This document shows positions 9,052-18,244 of a stretch of 39,076 bases of DNA, piece by piece. Position 1 is the stretch's first letter. Every line of letters starts with the position of its first letter. Origin of the DNA: Dyella sp. ASV24. Its GTDB lineage: Bacteria > Pseudomonadota > Gammaproteobacteria > Xanthomonadales > Rhodanobacteraceae. The notes beneath the pieces were generated by a model. It did not search any database, was not told the DNA's origin, and saw only the letters and a list, made by a program, of their open reading frames with translations. Made by a program: the position numbers and the translations under genes. The stretch lies in NCBI RefSeq assembly GCF_016428905.1, contig NZ_JAELTQ010000030.1:1-39076 (forward strand), in the 5' to 3' direction.

Positions 9052-10953
9052 TTATTGGTTGGCGCCGGTCGGCTCGTTCTCGCCCGCGGGGAAAAGGCGG
9101 GCATCTTCCAGCAGGACGGCAGTCTGCAGCGCAGCCTTGGGCAGCATGGGGTCGAGCTTGCCCTTCATGCGGAGCAGGGCGACGTTGGCCATGTCGTCGT
9201 CTTCCTGTTGCTCGGAATGGTCTTCTGCTTCCAGCGGCGCGCCGGGGGCGCGGGTGAGTGCGGCGAGCTGCGGCGCGATCACCTGGGTCAGCGCGAAGTA
9301 CGCGTCGTCGTGTACGCCGGCTTGTTCCAGGAGACGGCCTGGCAACATCCACGAAGCCAGCGACTCGCGCTTTGCCTGCATCGGATTACGAGGGTCGACC
9401 AGCAACCAGGTGCCGGCTTGGCTAAGCATGTCCTTGCCATCGACAAAGCCGGTGGTGCGATAGGTATCCGTCAGTGCCGGCAAGTGGTCGCCGTAGAACA
9501 GCAGCAGGGTGGGGCGCTCGCGATGCGATAGCAGTTCCGCCAGCCGGCCGAGTTCCTGATCGGCGTGCTGCATGTGATAGAGGTAGTTCTGCAGTTCCAG
9601 CTTGTTCTTGCCGGTGATGCCTTCGGGCACCGGGATGGCGTCGCGCTCGGCGGCGTTGGCAGGTGGCACGTCGTAGGGGCCGTGCGCCTCGATGCTGATG
9701 GCGAACAGGAACTGCGGTGGGCCAGCGTTCTTCAGCTGGGCCATGATCTCGTCGGTCATCGCGCTGTCGGCCATGTACTGACCGTCCGAGGTGGCGTTGG
9801 CCGGGAAGGACGAGCGCGAGACGAATCGATCGAAGCCGATGGCCTGGAATGCGGTGGTGCGGTTCCAGAAGCCGGGGTCATTGCCGTGCAGCGCAATGGT
9901 CTCGTAGCCGTGCGAACGCAGTACGCGCACCATGCTGGGGACCACTTTGTGATTCATCTGCAGGTACGGGAACTGCAGGTCGTCGAAATAGCGCAACGAC
10001 AAACCGGTGAGCACTTCGAACTCAGTGCGGATGGTGCCGCCGCCATAGGTGGGTACATGCAGCGGGCCGCTTTCGCCCTGTGCAGCAAGCCGGCGCAGGT
10101 TCGGGGTGAGGTCGGTGTGCTCGTAACCCTTCATGATCGACGGATCGAAGAACGACTCGCTTTGAATCACCACAATGTCGGGTGCTTCGCCGGTGTTGCG
10201 TACGGGGGCCTGCAAGCGTTCGCGCAGCGCGACATCCGAGCGAGCGATCAATTGTTGCGCCGCCGCCGAGTCGGGCTTCTTGCGGGCATGGCCCTGATTC
10301 AAATGAAACATCATGAGCGAGCTGACCAGGCCCGAGTGGTCGGCCGTGGCCGCGGCCGACCACGGCTCCAGCCACAGGTGATGCCCGCCGTAGATCTTCA
10401 TCCAGCCTGGCATGCCCGCAAGCAAGGTGCCGATCAGAGCGAGCAGGGCCACACCGGAGACGAGCCGCTTGCCGCGCGTGTGTCGCGCAAACATCGGTGG
10501 CTCGATACGCCAGGCGATCACGATGACGGCGATGGCGGCAGCCAGCGCGAGGTAGGGCCACGGGCTGGCGGGGAGATAGCTCCCCAGCAACTTCAGCCCA
10601 CCGCGACGCAACTGCCCCAGCATGCGGAAATCTGCTGGCATCAGCGGCGTGTTGAGATTGCTCACCTTGAGCGCATTGACGGCATAGATGACCGTCTGCG
10701 TGAGGAAGGCGAGCCCGAAGGAAAGAAACACGCGTCGGCTCAATACCAGCAACAACGAGGCAAACAGCAAGCCAGGCAGGGCATTGGCGATGAGGTAGAT
10801 CGGTTGGCTCAGGGCTTGAGCCGGACTCACGCCAATACCGCCGTCGACCACACCGGTCAGCAGCGTGAAAAGCACCCCCAGCACGACGATCAGTGCGAGG
10901 CGGGTGGACATGGAGCGCGCGCGTGGCGCTGGCGGAGTCGTTGACGGGGTCAT
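9052..10953 (-). CDS. LtaS/MdoB-like phosphoglycerol transferase (alkaline-phosphatase fold)
   Basis: A 633-residue inner-membrane enzyme. About five transmembrane segments occupy the first 200 residues. A large periplasmic sulfatase/LtaS domain follows, with metal and nucleophile motifs: ESFFDPS (metal-binding Glu, about residue 265), GGGTIRTEFEVLTG (catalytic Thr, about 305) and YGDHLPA (Asp-His metal ligands, about 480). Gram-positive LtaS builds lipoteichoic acid. In proteobacteria, relatives such as OpgB transfer phosphoglycerol to periplasmic glucans, which is the more likely role here. The ATG at 10953 has AGGG upstream; an in-frame ATG at 11016 would add 21 unlikely residues. No partner gene for glucan synthesis is adjacent. 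Confidence 0.85.
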   Translation of the reverse strand: MTPSTTPPAPRARSMSTRLALIVVLGVLFTLLTGVVDGGIGVSPAQALSQPIYLIANALPGLLFASLLLVLSRRVFLSFGLAFLTQTVIYAVNALKVSNLNTPLMPADFRMLGQLRRGGLKLLGSYLPASPWPYLALAAAIAVIVIAWRIEPPMFARHTRGKRLVSGVALLALIGTLLAGMPGWMKIYGGHHLWLEPWSAAATADHSGLVSSLMMFHLNQGHARKKPDSAAAQQLIARSDVALRERLQAPVRNTGEAPDIVVIQSESFFDPSIMKGYEHTDLTPNLRRLAAQGESGPLHVPTYGGGTIRTEFEVLTGLSLRYFDDLQFPYLQMNHKVVPSMVRVLRSHGYETIALHGNDPGFWNRTTAFQAIGFDRFVSRSSFPANATSDGQYMADSAMTDEIMAQLKNAGPPQFLFAISIEAHGPYDVPPANAAERDAIPVPEGITGKNKLELQNYLYHMQHADQELGRLAELLSHRERPTLLLFYGDHLPALTDTYRTTGFVDGKDMLSQAGTWLLVDPRNPMQAKRESLASWMLPGRLLEQAGVHDDAYFALTQVIAPQLAALTRAPGAPLEAEDHSEQQEDDDMANVALLRMKGKLDPMLPKAALQTAVLLEDARLFPAGENEPTGANQ

Positions 10954-11187
10954 GGCACCCTGTGGATGGCTGTCATGGCTCGGACACAGGAATGTAACGG
11001 CCCGGATCTGAACCATTTGTTGAGAACCGCCTTAGTTATTGGCGGTATGGCTTGACTTTTAGCAACGCTGCACGCCGCGCAGGCGTGCACGCCGGCCCGG
11101 TCCCCGGTCACGTAGCGGTCATCTTGCTGAGCAGGTCGGCTGTGTGCGGGCGCAGCAATACACGCGGCACTACGGCAGAATGGCCCG

Positions 11188-14040
11188 ATGACTGTCATGA
11201 CCAAGCCCACGGAATCCCCGGCACTGCGTGCGCTGATCGACGATCGCTACAGTGAGCTGATCGCGCGTTGTCGCCAGATGGGCGTGCCGCTGCACGACGA
11301 CGCCGGTGTCGCCGAACGTATCCGACGTACGCTGCTCGCCAGTGACTTCGCTTTCGATACCTGGTTCAGGCAGCCGCAGTTGCTTGCGCCGCAAGGTCTC
11401 GAGCGCCTTCGCTCCGGCAGTGACGCCAGCGCGCGCATCGATGCGCTCAAGCTGTCGACGGACGAGGCGGCCTGCCTGACGGAGCTGCGGCGCTTCCGCC
11501 ATGCTGAGGCGCTGCGCCTGGTCTTCCGCGACGTGAATGGCCTCGATGAACTGCCCGAGACCTTATCGGCAACCAGCGTGTTGTACGAGGTATTGCTGGA
11601 ATCGGCGCTGCGCTGGTCCGAGCATGCGCTGGCCGCGCGCTATGGGCATAGCCGGGGCCATGAAGGCGAACTGCAGCGCATGGTGGTGGTGGGCTTCGGC
11701 AAGCTGGGCGGCAGCGAGCTCAATTTCTCGTCTGACATCGACCTGGTGCTCGCCTATCCGCACGGCGGGCAAAGCGATGGCGCGCGATCGCTCGACAACA
11801 GTGAGTACTTCGTACGCCTGACCCGGCAATTGGTGCGCCTGCTCAACGAGCCGACGGTCGACGGTATCTGCGCACGGGTGGATCTGCGCTTGCGGCCATT
11901 TGGCAATGCGGGTCGTCTGGCCTTGCCGTTCTCCGCGATGGAGCAGTACTACCAGAGCGAAGGTCGTGACTGGGAGCGTTATGCGTGGATCAAAGCCCGC
12001 CCCGTGGCGGGTGATCGCAACGCGGGCAAACAGCTGCAGGATCTGCTGCGTCCGTTCGTCTACCGCAAGTATCTCGACTACACCGCCTTCGCGGGATTGC
12101 GCGAGATGAAGTCGTTGATCGATGCCGAGGTTGCCCGCAAGGATCTGGCCGACAACCTCAAGCTGGGGCCCGGCGGCATTCGCGAGATCGAGTTCGTGGT
12201 GCAGTTGGTGCAACTGATTCGTGGCGGTCGCGAGCCCAGCCTGCGCGTGCGTGGCCTGCTGCCCGCACTCACCGCCTGCGAGGCGCGCGGACATATCAGT
12301 GCGGCGCGTGCTCGCGAGCTTCGCGAAGCCTATGTGTTCCTGCGTCGCGTGGAGAATCGCGTGCAGATGCTACGCGATGCGCAAACGCACGATATTCCGG
12401 AAGACATGCTTAGCCGCGAACGCATTGCGCTGGGGTTGGGCCATGCCTCGTGGGAAGAACTGGACGAACAACTGGCGCAACATCGCACCAAGGTCAGCGA
12501 GGAGTTCGCTGAAGTGTTGATGCCGCAAGGCGGCCGTACCGCGGCGGCACCCGTGGCCGACGTTGCGTTGTGGCAACGCGCTTGTGCGGAGACGCTCGAC
12601 GCAAGCACGATGGAGTCATCGGGTTTCGCGCCGGGCGCGGAAGTGGCCGAGACGCTGGTGAAGCTTTCGCAGGCGGCCTCCGTGCGGGCCATGTCGCAGC
12701 GCTCGCGCGAACAACTCGATCGCCTGATGCCGCAGCTGCTGGCAGTGGCCCGCAACAGCATGGCGCCGGTCGCCTGTCTGTTGCGCCTGTGTCGCCTGGT
12801 GCAGGCGGTGGCGCGGCGTTCGTCGTACCTCGCCCTGCTCGAAGAGCAGCCGGCAGCGCGCCTGCGTTTGGCCAAACTATTCGCCGAAAGTGCGTTCCTC
12901 GCCGAACGGGTCATCGCGCAACCGTTGTTGCTCGATGACGTGCTCGATCCACGTATCGACCAGTTGCCGCTCAAGCGGGCGGATATCAGCGCCGAGATCA
13001 CGCGCGTACTGGCGACGCTGGACGAACGCGAGGCGGAAGCGGAGCTGGAGCGCCTCAACGAGTTCAAGGCGAGCGTGGCCTTTCGCCTGGGCCTGGCCTT
13101 CAGTGATGGAAGGGCTGACGCCGTGGCGACGGCGCGCCGTCTTGCGGTGCTGGCCGAATCCATCGTGCTGGCGGTCACTGCGCTGGCCGAACGTGAACTC
13201 GCCGCACAACACGGACGCTTGCCCGGCGACGGTATCGGCTTTGCGGTACTGGGTTACGGCAGCCTCGGTGGCGAGGAACTGGGATTTGCCTCCGATCTCG
13301 ACCTGGTGTTTGTCTACGACGGCAAGCGTGCACACGCCATGAGCGACGGCATTCGCCCGTTGGAAGGCTCGCGCTGGTATCAGCGCCTCGCGCAGCGCGT
13401 GATGAACTGGTTGACCGTGTTGACGCGAGCCGGCCGCTTGTACGAAGTGGATACCCGCTTGCGCCCCGATGGCTCCAAGGGCTTGCTGGTCAGCAGCCTT
13501 GATGCATTCGAGGCGTATCAGAAGAGCCGTGCGTGGACCTGGGAACACCAGGCCCTGCTGCGCGCCCGGCCGATCGCTGGCGATGCCTCGTTGCATGCGG
13601 ATCTCTCCGCCGTGCGTCGCGAGGTGCTGGCGGTGCCGCGCGAGCGTTCCTCGGTTCTGCACGAAGTCAGCAGCATGCGCCAGCGCTGGCGCGCGGAGCG
13701 CGATCGCTCGGATGCGCAGTGGTTCGATCTCAAGCAGGGGCATGGCGGCCTGCTGGATATCGAGTTTGCATTGCAGGGGCTGGTGCTGGCTCATGCTTCG
13801 GAACGTCCCGCGTTGCTCAACATCACCGCTAATGCGGGGCTGATCGAAGCCTGCCGCAACGCTGGACTGCTCGACGGCCGGCAGGCCGGCTTGTTTGCGG
13901 AAGCACATGCGGAACTGCTGCATCGCGCACTGGCCTGCACACTCGATCTGCGCTCGCGCCTTGCGCCGCGTGACGGTGAATTGGAACGACTAAGTGCACA
14001 TGTGCGTGAAGTGACGGCGGAGCTGGGCTTCTTGTTTTGA
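11188..14040 (+). CDS. glnE: Bifunctional glutamine synthetase adenylyltransferase/adenylyl-removing enzyme
   Basis: 950 residues, the usual GlnE length. In the cytoplasm it attaches AMP to glutamine synthetase, switching it off, and removes it again, in response to PII proteins and glutamine. Both nucleotidyltransferase-fold domains are intact. The N-terminal one (adenylyl-removing) carries GFGKLGGSELNFSSDIDL with Asp183 and Asp185. The C-terminal one (adenylylating) carries GYGSLGGEELGFASDLDL with Asp703 and Asp705. A helical PII-responsive linker lies between. It ends 6 bp from the convergent ELM1-family gene, leaving no room for a separate terminator. Confidence 0.97.
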   Translation: MTVMTKPTESPALRALIDDRYSELIARCRQMGVPLHDDAGVAERIRRTLLASDFAFDTWFRQPQLLAPQGLERLRSGSDASARIDALKLSTDEAACLTELRRFRHAEALRLVFRDVNGLDELPETLSATSVLYEVLLESALRWSEHALAARYGHSRGHEGELQRMVVVGFGKLGGSELNFSSDIDLVLAYPHGGQSDGARSLDNSEYFVRLTRQLVRLLNEPTVDGICARVDLRLRPFGNAGRLALPFSAMEQYYQSEGRDWERYAWIKARPVAGDRNAGKQLQDLLRPFVYRKYLDYTAFAGLREMKSLIDAEVARKDLADNLKLGPGGIREIEFVVQLVQLIRGGREPSLRVRGLLPALTACEARGHISAARARELREAYVFLRRVENRVQMLRDAQTHDIPEDMLSRERIALGLGHASWEELDEQLAQHRTKVSEEFAEVLMPQGGRTAAAPVADVALWQRACAETLDASTMESSGFAPGAEVAETLVKLSQAASVRAMSQRSREQLDRLMPQLLAVARNSMAPVACLLRLCRLVQAVARRSSYLALLEEQPAARLRLAKLFAESAFLAERVIAQPLLLDDVLDPRIDQLPLKRADISAEITRVLATLDEREAEAELERLNEFKASVAFRLGLAFSDGRADAVATARRLAVLAESIVLAVTALAERELAAQHGRLPGDGIGFAVLGYGSLGGEELGFASDLDLVFVYDGKRAHAMSDGIRPLEGSRWYQRLAQRVMNWLTVLTRAGRLYEVDTRLRPDGSKGLLVSSLDAFEAYQKSRAWTWEHQALLRARPIAGDASLHADLSAVRREVLAVPRERSSVLHEVSSMRQRWRAERDRSDAQWFDLKQGHGGLLDIEFALQGLVLAHASERPALLNITANAGLIEACRNAGLLDGRQAGLFAEAHAELLHRALACTLDLRSRLAPRDGELERLSAHVREVTAELGFLF

Positions 14041-14046
14041 TCCTGC

Positions 14047-15039
14047 TCAGTCCGTTTCGCTCTGTCGCAGCGCGATGAGGTCGTGCAGGGTGGCGGCAAT
14101 GGCCGCTGTCACGCGCAGTGGTGGAACCGGTGGCGTGTCTGTCGCGTCGAGCGGGTGCAACAGCCCCGCATCGCGCAACGCTTTGTGGAATCGTTCGAGT
14201 TTGTCCGGCAGGTTGCCCACCACGAGCGTATGTACCGGACAACCCGCGGCGCAGGCTTCGGACAGCATGTTGACCGAGTCGGGCGTCACTACCAGGCGGT
14301 CCGCCCATCCCAGTACGCCCGGATAGGGGTTGCTGCCGTCGTCGTGTCCCGACCACACCAGGCCGGGAACATCGCCCAGGCCTTGGCGCATGCGTTCCAC
14401 CAGCGCGGGAGGTGTTCGGCGCGACGCCATCACCAGCAAACTGCCGCCTTCCAGGCGACGTCGCGCGTGCAGGCCGTGGATCAACTGATCGATGTAGTGC
14501 TCGTTGAAGGTCACCCCTTTGCGTGGGCCGCCCAGCAGCACGCCGACGCGGGGGCGGGGCAGGCTGGCGAATGCGGGGTCCGCATCGCGGCCGTCCTGCA
14601 GCCAAGCTTCATCCACCGGATTGAGCGAGCCCAGCGGACGGATGACGTTGCGGCCGGTGAGCTGATCATGCTGTGGGGCGATGACCGTATCCCAATGCCC
14701 GGGATCCACACGCGGATCGAGGATCTGCACCGTGTAACACTTGCCCCCGCTCAGTGAGCGCAGCAACCGTGTATACAGCGCAGCGGCACGGCCACAGCCA
14801 ATGGCCACAGCCGGCCAGGGCGCCGCGAACTGGTGGCGTTGGGTGGTATTGAGCGCGAGTCGCGCGCCAAGGGCCAGCCGGGGCGCCAGCCAGGACCAGG
14901 GTGCGGCGGGTTCGAGCTGCAGGTGGCGGACCGGCATGCCCAGCATCTCGGCCAGTGCCAGTGCCTGGCGCTGGTTGCCGGCGGCGCCATCGGTGATGAC
15001 CCAGCAATCCCCGCGCAGTTTCAGCATGCGCCCGTCCAC
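14047..15039 (-). CDS. ELM1/GtrOC1-family protein (DUF1022)
   Basis: A 330-residue member of the family named after plant ELM1 (mitochondrial fission), widespread in Gram-negative bacteria. It looks like a GT-B-fold glycosyltransferase-like protein. The N-terminal half opens with [19 protein letters not shown] (about residue 13). The second half has VLLGGPRKG (about 190) and a donor-site-like block [19 protein letters not shown] (about 270). The role in bacteria is not established; lipopolysaccharide or envelope glycosylation is a reasonable guess. GTG at 15039 or ATG at 15027 may be the start. It is convergent with glnE and divergent from the nitroreductase gene. Confidence 0.8.
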   Translation of the reverse strand: MDGRMLKLRGDCWVITDGAAGNQRQALALAEMLGMPVRHLQLEPAAPWSWLAPRLALGARLALNTTQRHQFAAPWPAVAIGCGRAAALYTRLLRSLSGGKCYTVQILDPRVDPGHWDTVIAPQHDQLTGRNVIRPLGSLNPVDEAWLQDGRDADPAFASLPRPRVGVLLGGPRKGVTFNEHYIDQLIHGLHARRRLEGGSLLVMASRRTPPALVERMRQGLGDVPGLVWSGHDDGSNPYPGVLGWADRLVVTPDSVNMLSEACAAGCPVHTLVVGNLPDKLERFHKALRDAGLLHPLDATDTPPVPPLRVTAAIAATLHDLIALRQSETD

Positions 15040-15166
15040 CGCATTGTTTCCCTGGGCAGCACAGTTCGTTTCATTGGCCTGTGTCCTGTTTTCCCGCGAC
15101 CGCGCTTACACTGCACGGCATTGCGCCGATCGTGGCGCGTTGCGTCCATATGCCCAAAGGATACCC

Positions 15167-15760
15167 ATGAGCGAGAAGCTTGCCGAGGCCGCCTTCGATC
15201 AACTGTTCCGTACGGCTCGTACGTACAACGCCTGGCTGCCGAAAGAGGTGACAGACGAGCAGCTGCACCAGATCTACGAGCTCGCCAAGTTTGGGCCGAC
15301 CAGCGCCAACTCCTCGCCGATGCGTGTGGTGTTCGTGAAGTCGAAGGAGGCCAAGGAAAAGCTTGCGCCGTTCCTGTCCGACGGCAACCGCGCCAAGACC
15401 ATGGCCGCGCCGGTTACTGCCATCGTCGGCACCGACCACGCGTTTTACGAAAAGCTGCCGCAGCTGTTCCCGCATGCCGACGCGCGTAGCTGGTTCGTAG
15501 GTAACCAGACGCTGATCGACGTCACGGCTTTCCGCAACGGTTCGCTGCAGGGCGCTTACCTGATGATGGCTGCCCGTGCAGTGGGCCTGGATTGCGGCCC
15601 GATGTCCGGCTTCGACGGTGCTGGCGTGGATAGCGCCTTCTTTGCCGGCACCACGATCAAATCCAACTTCCTGGTCAATATCGGCTACGGCGACGCCAGC
15701 CGCGACCTGTTCCCGCGCAGCCCGCGCCTTTCGTTCGACGAAGCTTGCCGGATCGCCTGA
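15167..15760 (+). CDS. rutE: Malonic semialdehyde reductase RutE-type nitroreductase
   Basis: A 197-residue FMN-dependent oxidoreductase very like E. coli RutE across its length: [16 protein letters not shown] (about residues 40-55), [29 protein letters not shown], and near the C-terminus [19 protein letters not shown]. RutE reduces malonic semialdehyde to 3-hydroxypropionate at the end of pyrimidine ring breakdown. No other rut genes are in the window, so here it may act as a stand-alone scavenger of reactive aldehydes. The start at 15167 gives the family's normal length; upstream in-frame codons run through the promoter region. Confidence 0.88.
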   Translation: MSEKLAEAAFDQLFRTARTYNAWLPKEVTDEQLHQIYELAKFGPTSANSSPMRVVFVKSKEAKEKLAPFLSDGNRAKTMAAPVTAIVGTDHAFYEKLPQLFPHADARSWFVGNQTLIDVTAFRNGSLQGAYLMMAARAVGLDCGPMSGFDGAGVDSAFFAGTTIKSNFLVNIGYGDASRDLFPRSPRLSFDEACRIA

Positions 15761-15812
15761 CGCTTTGGTCGTCATCGGTTCGCCAACCCCCAACCCTGTG
15801 GAGATTCAACCC

Positions 15813-16406
15813 ATGCGTGCACTTCGTTACCTCGTTCTCGCCGGCCTCGTCAGCGCCGCCGTGTCCGTCCAGGCCGCCCCGGTGACCTACAAGATGGATC
15901 CGGGCCACACCATGGTCCTGTTCAGCTGGAACCACTTTGGTTTCTCCAACCCGACGGCCAACATCGGCATCGGCGACGGCACCATCGTGTTTGACGATAA
16001 GGATGTGTCCAAGTCCTCCGTCGACGTGACCCTGCCGCTGACCGATCTCGACACGCACGTGTCGAAGCTGGACGAGCACCTGAAGAAGCCGGATTTCTTC
16101 GACGCCGACAAGTACCCGACCATCACCTTCAAGAGCACCAAGGTGCAGGCTGCTGGTGGCAACAAGTACAAGGTCACGGGTGATCTCACCGTGCACGGCG
16201 TGACCAAGCCGGTGACGCTGGACGCCACGCTCAACAAGAGCGGCGAGCATCCGATGATGAAGGTGCAGACGGTGGGCTTCGATGCCTCCACCACGCTGAA
16301 GCGCTCTGACTTCGGCATGGGCGCCTACGTGCCGAACGTGAGCGACGAGATCAAGGTGCACATCACCACCGAAGCGTCGGTGCCGAAGGCTGACGCAGCC
16401 AAGTAA
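15813..16406 (+). CDS. YceI-family periplasmic lipid-binding protein
   Basis: 197 residues with a signal peptide cleaved after VQA (about residue 22). The mature part is a YceI lipocalin-like barrel that binds polyisoprenoid or amphiphilic molecules. Family marks are YKMDPGHTMVLFSWNHFGFS (about residues 26-45), the KPDFFDADKYPTITF block (about 92-106), DLTVHGVTKPVTL (about 127-139), and the TLKRSDFGMG block (about 160). It follows rutE by 52 bp and may share its transcript. It ends at a strong terminator. Confidence 0.93.
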   Translation: MRALRYLVLAGLVSAAVSVQAAPVTYKMDPGHTMVLFSWNHFGFSNPTANIGIGDGTIVFDDKDVSKSSVDVTLPLTDLDTHVSKLDEHLKKPDFFDADKYPTITFKSTKVQAAGGNKYKVTGDLTVHGVTKPVTLDATLNKSGEHPMMKVQTVGFDASTTLKRSDFGMGAYVPNVSDEIKVHITTEASVPKADAAK

Positions 16407-16424
16407 GTACGAACGCTGTGTGTG

Positions 16425-16457
16425 AAAAAGCCCGCGCCTTGTGCGCGGGCTTTTTCT
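16425..16457 (+). terminator. Terminator after the YceI gene, bidirectional
   Basis: The 13-bp stem AAAAAGCCCGCGC (16425-16437) and GCGCGGGCTTTTT (16443-16455) has loop CTTGT. It has T-runs in both orientations and can also end the convergent YIP1 gene. Confidence 0.93.
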
Positions 16458-16465
16458 TTACGGGG

Positions 16466-17725
16466 TCAATGGTCGCTGATGCCCGCGTTCTTCAGCAGAG
16501 CCAGCCGGCCTAGGTCCAGGTCGTTCACGGCTTGCTTCAGTTCGTCGATGTCCTCGGCATTTCCGCTTGCCTTGACCGTGAAGCGATCGGCGACCACGAC
16601 GCTGAACTCGCCGCTCTTGGTCTGTATATCCCACGATTCGTGCACCAGGCGGTCGTGGTCGGTATAGGTTTTATCGTAGCTTCGGTCAGTCTGGTCTTCC
16701 GTGGTGGGTGTTGCGGCGCTGGCCACGGCGACCATGCCACGCATGTTGCCGGCGTCAGCCACCTCCATCTGCATAGTGCGGACGCGGCCGTCGCTGTAGG
16801 TGGCGCGCGCAGTGGATATCTGCATACCCATGGCGCCGGAGCGTTGCGCGTTGAAGTCGCTGCGCTTCATGCCGTCCAGCTCGTCGGGCAGAAAACCTTG
16901 CAGTGTCTGGGGCGAAAGCGATGTCGCTACGGGCTTGCCATCACCACCCATCAGCTTGCCCATGGCCGTCTGCTGTGCGGCTACGTCACCACTCTTCTGC
17001 GCGTTCTCCAGGTCCTGTGTGGCGCGCGTCGTGTTGGCGCCGATGGCGGCAAGCTTGTCGAGTGGATTGTTCGCGTCGACCGTTATCGTTGTGCCATCGC
17101 TGCGGGTGACGTGCATGCCCGTGGGCGACGCACCCGTGAGTGCCGCTGTGCCGATGATGCCGCCCACGACGAGGGCCACGATCCAGCTCAGCACGATGCC
17201 GATGATCACCGTGACGGCCGTATATCCGCCCGCTTTGTCGGCCGGGCAGCGCATGGTATGCGGCAGGCCAAGATAGAGCAGGTAGATGCCATAGATGACG
17301 CCGGCGATAGCGACCAGCCAGCCGAGCCAGGGGATGATCACGGCGATGCCGGCTACCCAGCCGGCGGTCCATGCATAGGCCACGGTTTTCAGTGCCTGTA
17401 CCGGGTCTTTGCTGCCGCCGAAGCTGGGTGCCAGCGCGTCGACAATGAGGGCCACCACATACGTCACCACCAGCGTCAGTGCGTAGTGCAGGATCATGCC
17501 GAGCACGCCCATGCCTATGGGCGTATGCATGTGCACGCCAAAGCCGCCGTAGCCGATCAGGCTGCCCTTGATGAACTGGGCAATGACAGGCAGCGCGGCG
17601 ACGATGCAGATGTAGTTGCGGAAGAGGCCGCCGATGGTGGCGGGTTCTGCGGCGATCACGGGCCATTCGGTCCGTGGCGAGCCGAGGATGGCCTTGATGC
17701 GGGCGACGATCTTGGCGAAGTCCAT
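16466..17725 (-). CDS. YIP1-family membrane protein
   Basis: 419 residues. Residues 1-195 form a YIP1-type domain with about five transmembrane helices, including a loop with CPADKAGGYTAVTV. Residues 200-419 form a soluble region without a recognised domain. It contains SLSPQTLQGFLPDELDGMKR and ends near a DIDELKQAVNDLDLGRLALL helix. The N-terminus MDFAKIVARIKAILGSPRTEW is family-like, which fixes the start at 17725. The open frame continues 134 codons upstream, but those residues are Arg/Pro/Ser-rich and overlap the divergent zinc-finger gene. Role unknown; YIP1 proteins in bacteria are probably membrane-organising or transport-related. Confidence 0.82.
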   Translation of the reverse strand: MDFAKIVARIKAILGSPRTEWPVIAAEPATIGGLFRNYICIVAALPVIAQFIKGSLIGYGGFGVHMHTPIGMGVLGMILHYALTLVVTYVVALIVDALAPSFGGSKDPVQALKTVAYAWTAGWVAGIAVIIPWLGWLVAIAGVIYGIYLLYLGLPHTMRCPADKAGGYTAVTVIIGIVLSWIVALVVGGIIGTAALTGASPTGMHVTRSDGTTITVDANNPLDKLAAIGANTTRATQDLENAQKSGDVAAQQTAMGKLMGGDGKPVATSLSPQTLQGFLPDELDGMKRSDFNAQRSGAMGMQISTARATYSDGRVRTMQMEVADAGNMRGMVAVASAATPTTEDQTDRSYDKTYTDHDRLVHESWDIQTKSGEFSVVVADRFTVKASGNAEDIDELKQAVNDLDLGRLALLKNAGISDH

Positions 17726-17940
17726 GACACGGTTCCAGCACAGGATGGGCACGTGCCCGCCATCCACACACTGTTGGATCGCGAGCCCTTCGATTCCCCC
17801 TTTCCTGATCTGGGCCGAAGGCATTCTCGGCCGGCCGGGAGGCCCCCGACATTGGTCGCTAGCACTATGCCCTATGACCGCGGATTCCAGCGCTGGCCTG
17901 CTAACATGGGCGGTCTGGTGTCCTGATGGAGTTTGACCCC

Positions 17941-18147
17941 ATGTCGCGTTCCCCTGCGGCTGCCCCGTTGATCCCGGCAAATGCCGAAAATCGTTACGAA
18001 GTGACGCGCTCGGACCTTCCGCTGTCCTGCCCGATGCCCGGCATGACGCTGTGGAACTCCCATCCGAAGGTCTATTTGCCGATCGTCGAAGACGGTGGCG
18101 AATCCACATGTCCTTATTGCGGCGCACATTACGTGCTGCGGGACTGA
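17941..18147 (+). CDS. Small zinc-finger protein, NDUFS6-like
   Basis: 68 residues. The zinc ligands match the family of mitochondrial complex I subunit NDUFS6: Cys30, His41, Cys57 and Cys60 (CPYCGAHYVLRD at the end). GGAG lies 9 bases before the ATG at 17941. Bacterial members are short, cytoplasmic and of unknown function; a role in assembly of an Fe-S or respiratory complex is only inferred from the homologue. It is divergent from the YIP1 gene and 97 bp upstream of the glycosyltransferase operon. Confidence 0.85.
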   Translation: MSRSPAAAPLIPANAENRYEVTRSDLPLSCPMPGMTLWNSHPKVYLPIVEDGGESTCPYCGAHYVLRD

Positions 18148-18244
18148 TTCAAACACAATCCGTTACAACTGAAACAATCTAACGCGCCGGTTTAGGCACG
18201 ATTGCTGCTTGCCTCTAGGAATGAAGGCTCCTTTTGAACAAATC

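Noticed and set aside
9565..10944. 459-codon plus-strand frame opposite the LtaS-like gene
   Set aside because: Composition (Gln/Arg/His-rich) is that of a reverse-complement shadow; the minus-strand enzyme has intact catalytic motifs.
16466..18127. 553-residue form of the YIP1 protein
   Set aside because: The extra 134 N-terminal residues are Arg/Ser/Pro-rich, not membrane-like, and overlap the well-supported zinc-finger gene on the other strand.
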